Source of the DNA: Dryococelus australis
Taxonomy: Eukaryota > Arthropoda > Insecta > Phasmatodea > Phasmatidae
DNA: 64,000 nucleotides
NCBI GenBank assembly: GCA_029891345.1
Contig: CM057009.1
Span: 299,003,466-299,067,465, forward strand
Reading direction: 5' to 3'
Shown: positions 59,499-64,000 of the stretch, piece by piece
Layout: every line of letters begins with the position of its first letter
Numbering within the stretch: position 1 is the first letter of the stretch
The notes under the pieces: model-generated
The model's input: the letters and a program-made list of their open reading frames with translations, nothing else
What the model was told of the DNA's origin: nothing
Databases searched by the model: none
Program-made: the position numbers and the translations under genes

Positions 59499-61008
59499 TT
59501 ACCACAAAAAAAACATAAAATAGAAAGTCATTGGGTTATGACATAAAATCGATCTTTGACATAATCCATAATAACCAACAGCTGAAACCACCAACTGAAA
59601 TTCGAAATGAAGAAAACGCAATAGATGCAAGACGACTAAGTTAATGGCAATAAATTGCAATAGATACTGGTCATATTCAGGACAAATAAAATTTTCATCG
59701 TCATCAACAGTGAGACCAACACATTCATGGTGTACCCAAGTATTGCATGAGCGGCGTGCTTGCATGTCTGTAACACAATCTACATGGCAGACACCACACA
59801 GCCTCTGCTCTTCAGTATCACCTTGGTCAGAATTCAATGTTGACCGTGAAGCCACAGCTGTAGTTATTTAGGTCCAGGGTTTGGAAATAGTCTTTTCCTA
59901 AAATATTCATTTTCAGGGTCTGAGCTCTGTAGGTAATTGGCCAAATACCTGTTGCTCTGACACCAATGGCTATGTTAGTTAATGTCATACATTTACTCCA
60001 GATAGAAGAGAAAACTCGAGGTAAGTTCTCTTTAGTAAGATTTCGATTTGGCTTCCCAGGATCTTCTTCCCAGAAAAAATAAGCTGCTGGTTTCTGTAGT
60101 ACTTAAAATACGGGAACACTGCCTTATCCTAGGGATGAAGTCGCGTTAGACGGTAAGCAAATCAGAGTATCTCATTTTCACTAGCTTTGTCGACGATTGA
60201 AATATCAAGATGGAATTTTGTTCTATCGAAAATCAGCAGTGTAGGGCCGGGTGGTTTGTATTGATTAAAATCACCTATCCATTTCACAAACACTTGGTAT
60301 GTCATACTACCTTTTTCTGTCATTTCCGCAACCGAGCCAGCATGCAGTCAATACCTTAAACTATGCCTGTGTCTTACAACCCTAAAAAAACCATTGGTGC
60401 TATCGCGTGACCTAAATCACTTTCACGTGAAACAACAGCAACAATTTCCGTACGTTATTGAGCTCCGAGATGCACTCGCTTTGTACATTTGTGTGCTAAC
60501 ACTGACTAATGAAGTAACATAATTCTAACCCCTTTCCCGTCCACGTTAAAACTGTTTTGTGGGCGGTTTTTTAAATCTAATACATCAAGAGTGTCGGCAA
60601 GCTTAGTGAAATAATTTTCTGCAATCACACGATTCAGCTTTTGACGACTAGCTGGACTTAATGAATGTTCTATTCTTTTCGAAAGACGAGAATACCAGCA
60701 CATGAAAGCACGGTAACACTACCTACCCGCTAACTGCCTCTGCTTGTTGATTGTCAGCGGAAATCAAATTTTAGGGAAGCGTATTACTCTGTTCTCTAGG
60801 TCACATTCTTTCTCATTTGTTAGTATGCTTCGTTTCCCTAACTTGTGTTCGGATGACCCAGATTTCAAGTGATTCCATAAGGTCCTGGAAGGATACTTAA
60901 CTTGCATTCCACATAACTTTGAGACCTACCCTGTAATAGTAACCGTAGTACTTCTGGCAATGTAGATTCATTCCACTTTGCTCTCAAACCATGGCAGTTC
61001 TTGCCCAT
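59499..61008 (-). pseudogene. pogo/Tigger (DDE_1) transposase with C-terminal PHD-like finger, decayed
   Basis: Family role: a DDE/D transposase with an N-terminal psq-type HTH. It starts at the ATG 61008-61006 (MGKNCHGLRAKWNESTLPEV), matching the usual opening. Next come LEN-type residues before the CENP-B-like domain, then 60703-60506 with RIEHSLSPASRQKLNRVIAE and NSFNVDGKGV, where canonical DETG reads DGKG. The core has FVKWIGDFNQYKPPGPTLLI and a degenerate DGHxSH (DRTKFHL). Later blocks match the F..W..DPGK..TK..LP..FS.IW segment and NIAIGVRATGIWPI. The end (59855-59640) is a Cys/His finger, CGVC...C...C.TWVHHEC...FICPEY. Multiple frameshifts and stops. Confidence 0.85.
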
Positions 61009-62345
61009 TTTTTCTAATAATCTGGAACAATATGTAACTTTGTTTTACCAAACTACATGCAAGTTATATTTTCAATGCATTTTATAAAGGAATAATGTGG
61101 GCAGTAAAAAATATACTTACATTTCATATTATTTTTATTCAAAACATAAACCGAGGGCAGTGATTAAACTGATATTTTCTTTGAAGTAATTATTTTATTA
61201 AAATAAAAAATTGTTAAATTTATGGTTCGAAATCCAAAGTTATTTTTAGGATTAGGCATGCCAAGTGTAACGTGTTTTTAAAATCATAGAAGGTAATAAG
61301 TAAAGCCCTTATGTGTTTTCGATGGGCCTTATTTGCTGTTTTCAAGACATTTTTATTTTACTTACAACGAATAAGAGGCATTTGTCTGTGCATGGTTGTG
61401 CAGCTTATTAAGTGCTCTAATGCATTCTATCGTAGAGACATTTATTGCGAATATATAACGTAAAAGTTAGAGCATTTTTTGTTTAGATGGGAAGTTATAA
61501 AATGACCATAACTTTCACCTGCCGATCCTTTGGCTCACACTCTAATGAATACAATGTAGGCTATGAGGTTGATGCTGCTGCCGCTGATACCACTTGTAAC
61601 TTCGTAGCAGTGCTATTAGCTAGCCGGATTAGTGGCGAGATACATCTTAAACAACTGGGTCTTATTTCAGGGCCGCCTTTTTAACCGCCTCCTATCTAAC
61701 AATGAAGATATCATTTATGTTTTAGCGTTTACATGATTGGTAACTTTAACAGAAAACATAGTACTCAGAAAAAGTTTTGCACATCGTGTAAGTCGTTGTA
61801 CATGAAGGATTTCGCTGGGACAGTTGGCCCATTACAAAAAGGCATTTGTCAAATCTTGCATGGTCTTATGTACAGATGGTGCGTATTTCATCCCGTACTA
61901 GATCTTGGGCTATGATCAACACAATAACTCAGAAATCTTGGTGGCGAAATACTATTTTTGAGTAGTGTATATACTGGGAAATAAATTCATTTTTCACATC
62001 AATACGAACTATATTTTCCATAGCGTCCCCAGTAGTAACTATTTGTTTGTCCAACGTTGGCCCGACGTCTAGCTCTGACGTTCGGATAACTTTGGAAAAA
62101 GTAAGTTGCCCCAACGTCAAAATGTCGCTCGGGGCAACGTTGGCCCAATGTACATTTTTATGTTGGCTGCCAACTGAAATATGATGCTCAACCTACATTA
62201 TTACACCAATGAAAATTTATGGTTTTATGCACGCTCTACTAAATTCTCTTTCTTTCAAACATTTGCCATATCAATAAAAAAAATGTGCTGTGTTTGTTGG
62301 TTTTACATTGGTTTATCACGTGTATATTACAGATCACCCATCTAA
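61009..62345. other. No gene; degenerate CCAACGTTGG repeats
   Basis: 62030-62170 has several GTTGGCCCAACGT-like palindromes also seen near 62810 and 63430, probably ends of one repeat family. Two short + frames (61487-61684, 61733-61915) are unrecognised. Confidence 0.45.
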
Positions 62346-63422
62346 TATGACAGAAACCCAAACACTAATTAAGTTGATATTACATTGGTTATTCGTAGTA
62401 TTTTTATCATTTAATAAACTATATTCTTTTCTCTTTCAGAAACGTGTTCACGCAATCATTTATCCCCAATTAGCCATGTTTTGCGAAGGTGTGTTTTTGC
62501 ATATATAATGCCAACTAATAACCAACATTCTGCCAACGTTCGTTGCCATTGTTTAAAATAAATTTTACACAATTAAAAAAAACTTAAAAAACACATCAAC
62601 AGTGATGTTACTCTTCAAATGCCACTTTACATTACGACCTGGAAAATTCATTGGTTGATAACAGACTCGAACCCACTACCATTTGAACAGCAGCCCATCA
62701 TCTTACCCACTAGATTACTGCAAATTGTTATCCACTAGACTACTGTAACTTGTTACAACCAATGCAGAAATAGTTATGTATCACATTCCAGTTCGAATAT
62801 ACAATGTTGGGCCAACATACAAAATTCATGCCAATTACCAACTATGTCTACCAACGTTCTGCCAACAATCCGCCATCCGTTAGCATAAACATTTATTTAA
62901 AACAAAAATAATATGTATTAAAATCCTAACTGGTAAGCAAAAATGAACAATTATTAATGTTTTTGATCCCATACAGAATATTGAATATTGTTGTAAATAC
63001 GATAATTACCTAATATTGGCCAATCCGGCTAACAAACTAAAGAAAAAGTACTAATTGTCAACTGTTTGGACTCCAACATTATCTCAACATAACACCAACA
63101 AAATTTTATTACAAAGAAAAATGGTCCGTTATGTGAAAAACATTGGCACTTCATTAAATACAGAATAGGGGAATTGTTTTCATTAAGAATACCTATTCCC
63201 TAATAATGACTAAAAATGATGGCAATACATTACGTTGGCAGAACGATGTTTATTAGTTGACATTATGTATGCAGTAGCACATCTTCGCAAAACATTGCTA
63301 AATGTGGATAAATGACTGTGTGAATACCTTTCTGAAAGAGAAAATAATATTATTTAGCAAATGATCAGAATTCTGCAAATAACCATTGTAATACCAACGT
63401 TAGGTAGTTGGGTTTCTGTCAT
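62346..63422. repeat. Inverted repeat, arms of about 205 bp, spacer about 670 bp
   Basis: Left arm 62346-62553, right arm 63221-63422. Shared when read inward: ATGACAGAAACCCAA, TTTTCTCTTTCAGAAA.GT(A/G)TTCAC, CA.TCATTTATCC.CA.TTAGC.ATG, TTTTGCGAAG and AATG.CAACTAATAA. The spacer contains a tRNA-like fragment on the - strand (62735-62640) with an A-box-like TAGTGGGTAAGATG and the B box GGGTTCGAGTC. Confidence 0.78.
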
Positions 63423-63566
63423 CTAAACGTTGGGCCAACAAACATTTTTGTATGTTTAACAACTAGTTCCCAACAGTCAGCCAACCAAGATCACCGAAAT
63501 ATTTATTAAATACAAATCTATTATGTATTAAAAAACCAAATGTTTAAGCAGAGTCAGTGGATCTCA

Positions 63567-63585
63567 TATCCCCCCCCCCCCCCCA
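63567..63585. repeat. Poly-C run
   Basis: A homopolymer of about 16 C. Confidence 0.9.
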
Positions 63586-63753
63586 GGTTCCCCTCTTTCA
63601 CAGTCCCAATATCACGTACTAACTCACCCGAGGCTTGTGGCGCTTCACGGCAGATACACAAAGAAAATTTTTATCACCGAAAATGAAGAATTTTGCACTA
63701 AAATGGACAGTGGTGGTTTTAAATTTATACATGGTTATTAAAAAAACACTAAC

Positions 63754-63991
63754 CTGCATATCCTTTGAGTCCTGGATGATCTGCAGTGTGTCTTTGCAAC
63801 GACAAAGTGCAGACCGTCATGGCAGAAATCAGCAGTTGTCCATCTCCCGGCTCGAAATACTCACGACTGCTGACTGGTGCTGTCGCCGCTTGGGGCGCCC
63901 CGGTACAGTGCATCGTCGTGGTGCGTGGAGATACGTAGCCAGAACTTGTGACGTCAGGTCCTCCGGAAGACTTTTTTGAGCTTTGAAGCAT
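63754..63991 (-). CDS. Candidate host exon at the window edge, unrecognised
   Basis: A GC-rich open frame starts at the ATG 63991-63989 and runs 79 residues to GYAG, where a good donor lies (CAG|GTTAGT, intron from 63753 leftward). A second donor-like GTGAGT is at 63864-63859. The peptide is rich in Ser, Thr, Pro and Ala (SSKKSSGGPDVTSSGYVSPR) and looks disordered. Composition and donor suit a first coding exon of a - strand gene, but the ATG is nine bases from the window edge and no domain can be named. Confidence 0.35.
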
Positions 63992-64000
63992 GATTAAGAA

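Noticed and set aside
1-64000. CRISPR array, bacterial operons or riboswitches
   Set aside because: The window is animal. The tandem repeats lack regular unique spacers and no prokaryotic gene was seen.

Overview
The window is eukaryotic and animal. It is AT-rich, contains GT-AG introns and an AATAAA poly(A) signal, and encodes part of a nuclear hormone receptor, a gene family found only in animals. Gene density is very low and there are many DNA transposons (piggyBac, Tc1/mariner, pogo/Tigger, Helitron, PIF-like MITE, a tRNA-derived SINE) plus a Polinton fossil. This fits a large-genome invertebrate, most likely an arthropod, but the species cannot be named from the sequence.

The only host gene I can support firmly lies on the + strand and spans at least 10.3-46.97 kb. 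Three exons (10339-10529, 36299-36477, 46607-46845) have good splice sites and join in frame with compatible phases (0/2, 2/1, 1/stop). Together they give about 202 residues of a nuclear-receptor ligand-binding domain, from helix 3 to helix 11. The DNA-binding-domain exons must lie upstream, outside the window or unseen. A poly(A) signal follows at 46961. The introns are about 25.8 kb and 10.1 kb and are filled with repeats. A second possible host exon runs off the right edge (63754-63991, - strand).

Layout: 0-5.4 kb holds a decayed piggyBac element whose 3' end is partly duplicated. 5.9-9.5 kb holds a Polinton polymerase fossil split by a SINE, a palindromic element containing a Tc1 copy with clean ends, and a Helitron Rep fragment. 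10.3 kb is receptor exon A. 10.8-11.9 kb is a roughly 285-bp repeat array. 12.1-17.8 kb holds unrecognised decayed coding sequence on the - strand. 18.5-24 kb holds minisatellites, a protein-bearing inverted repeat at 19.7-20.8 kb, a 146-bp satellite and a 164-bp satellite. 25.4-31.2 kb is one giant fold-back element with AGGTCA-rich tandem arrays in its arms and an AT-rich loop. 31.7-32.6 kb is another palindrome. 36.3 kb is exon B. 38.6-42.5 kb is a roughly 3.9-kb inverted duplication. 44.4-45.8 kb is a Tc1 remnant carrying a PIF-like MITE and a SINE. 46.1-46.97 kb holds an inverted repeat directly upstream of exon C, then the gene end. Downstream are more 285-bp arrays (50.3-52.4 kb), a Tc1 fragment with a SINE (53.6-54.2 kb), a pogo/Tigger pseudogene (59.5-61.0 kb) and another inverted repeat (62.3-63.4 kb).

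The most unusual theme is the number of long imperfect inverted repeats, many inside the receptor introns. The largest carries more than ten copies of an AGGTCA-tg-GGGTCA-AGGTC motif, the half-site class that nuclear receptors bind. Any functional link is inference.
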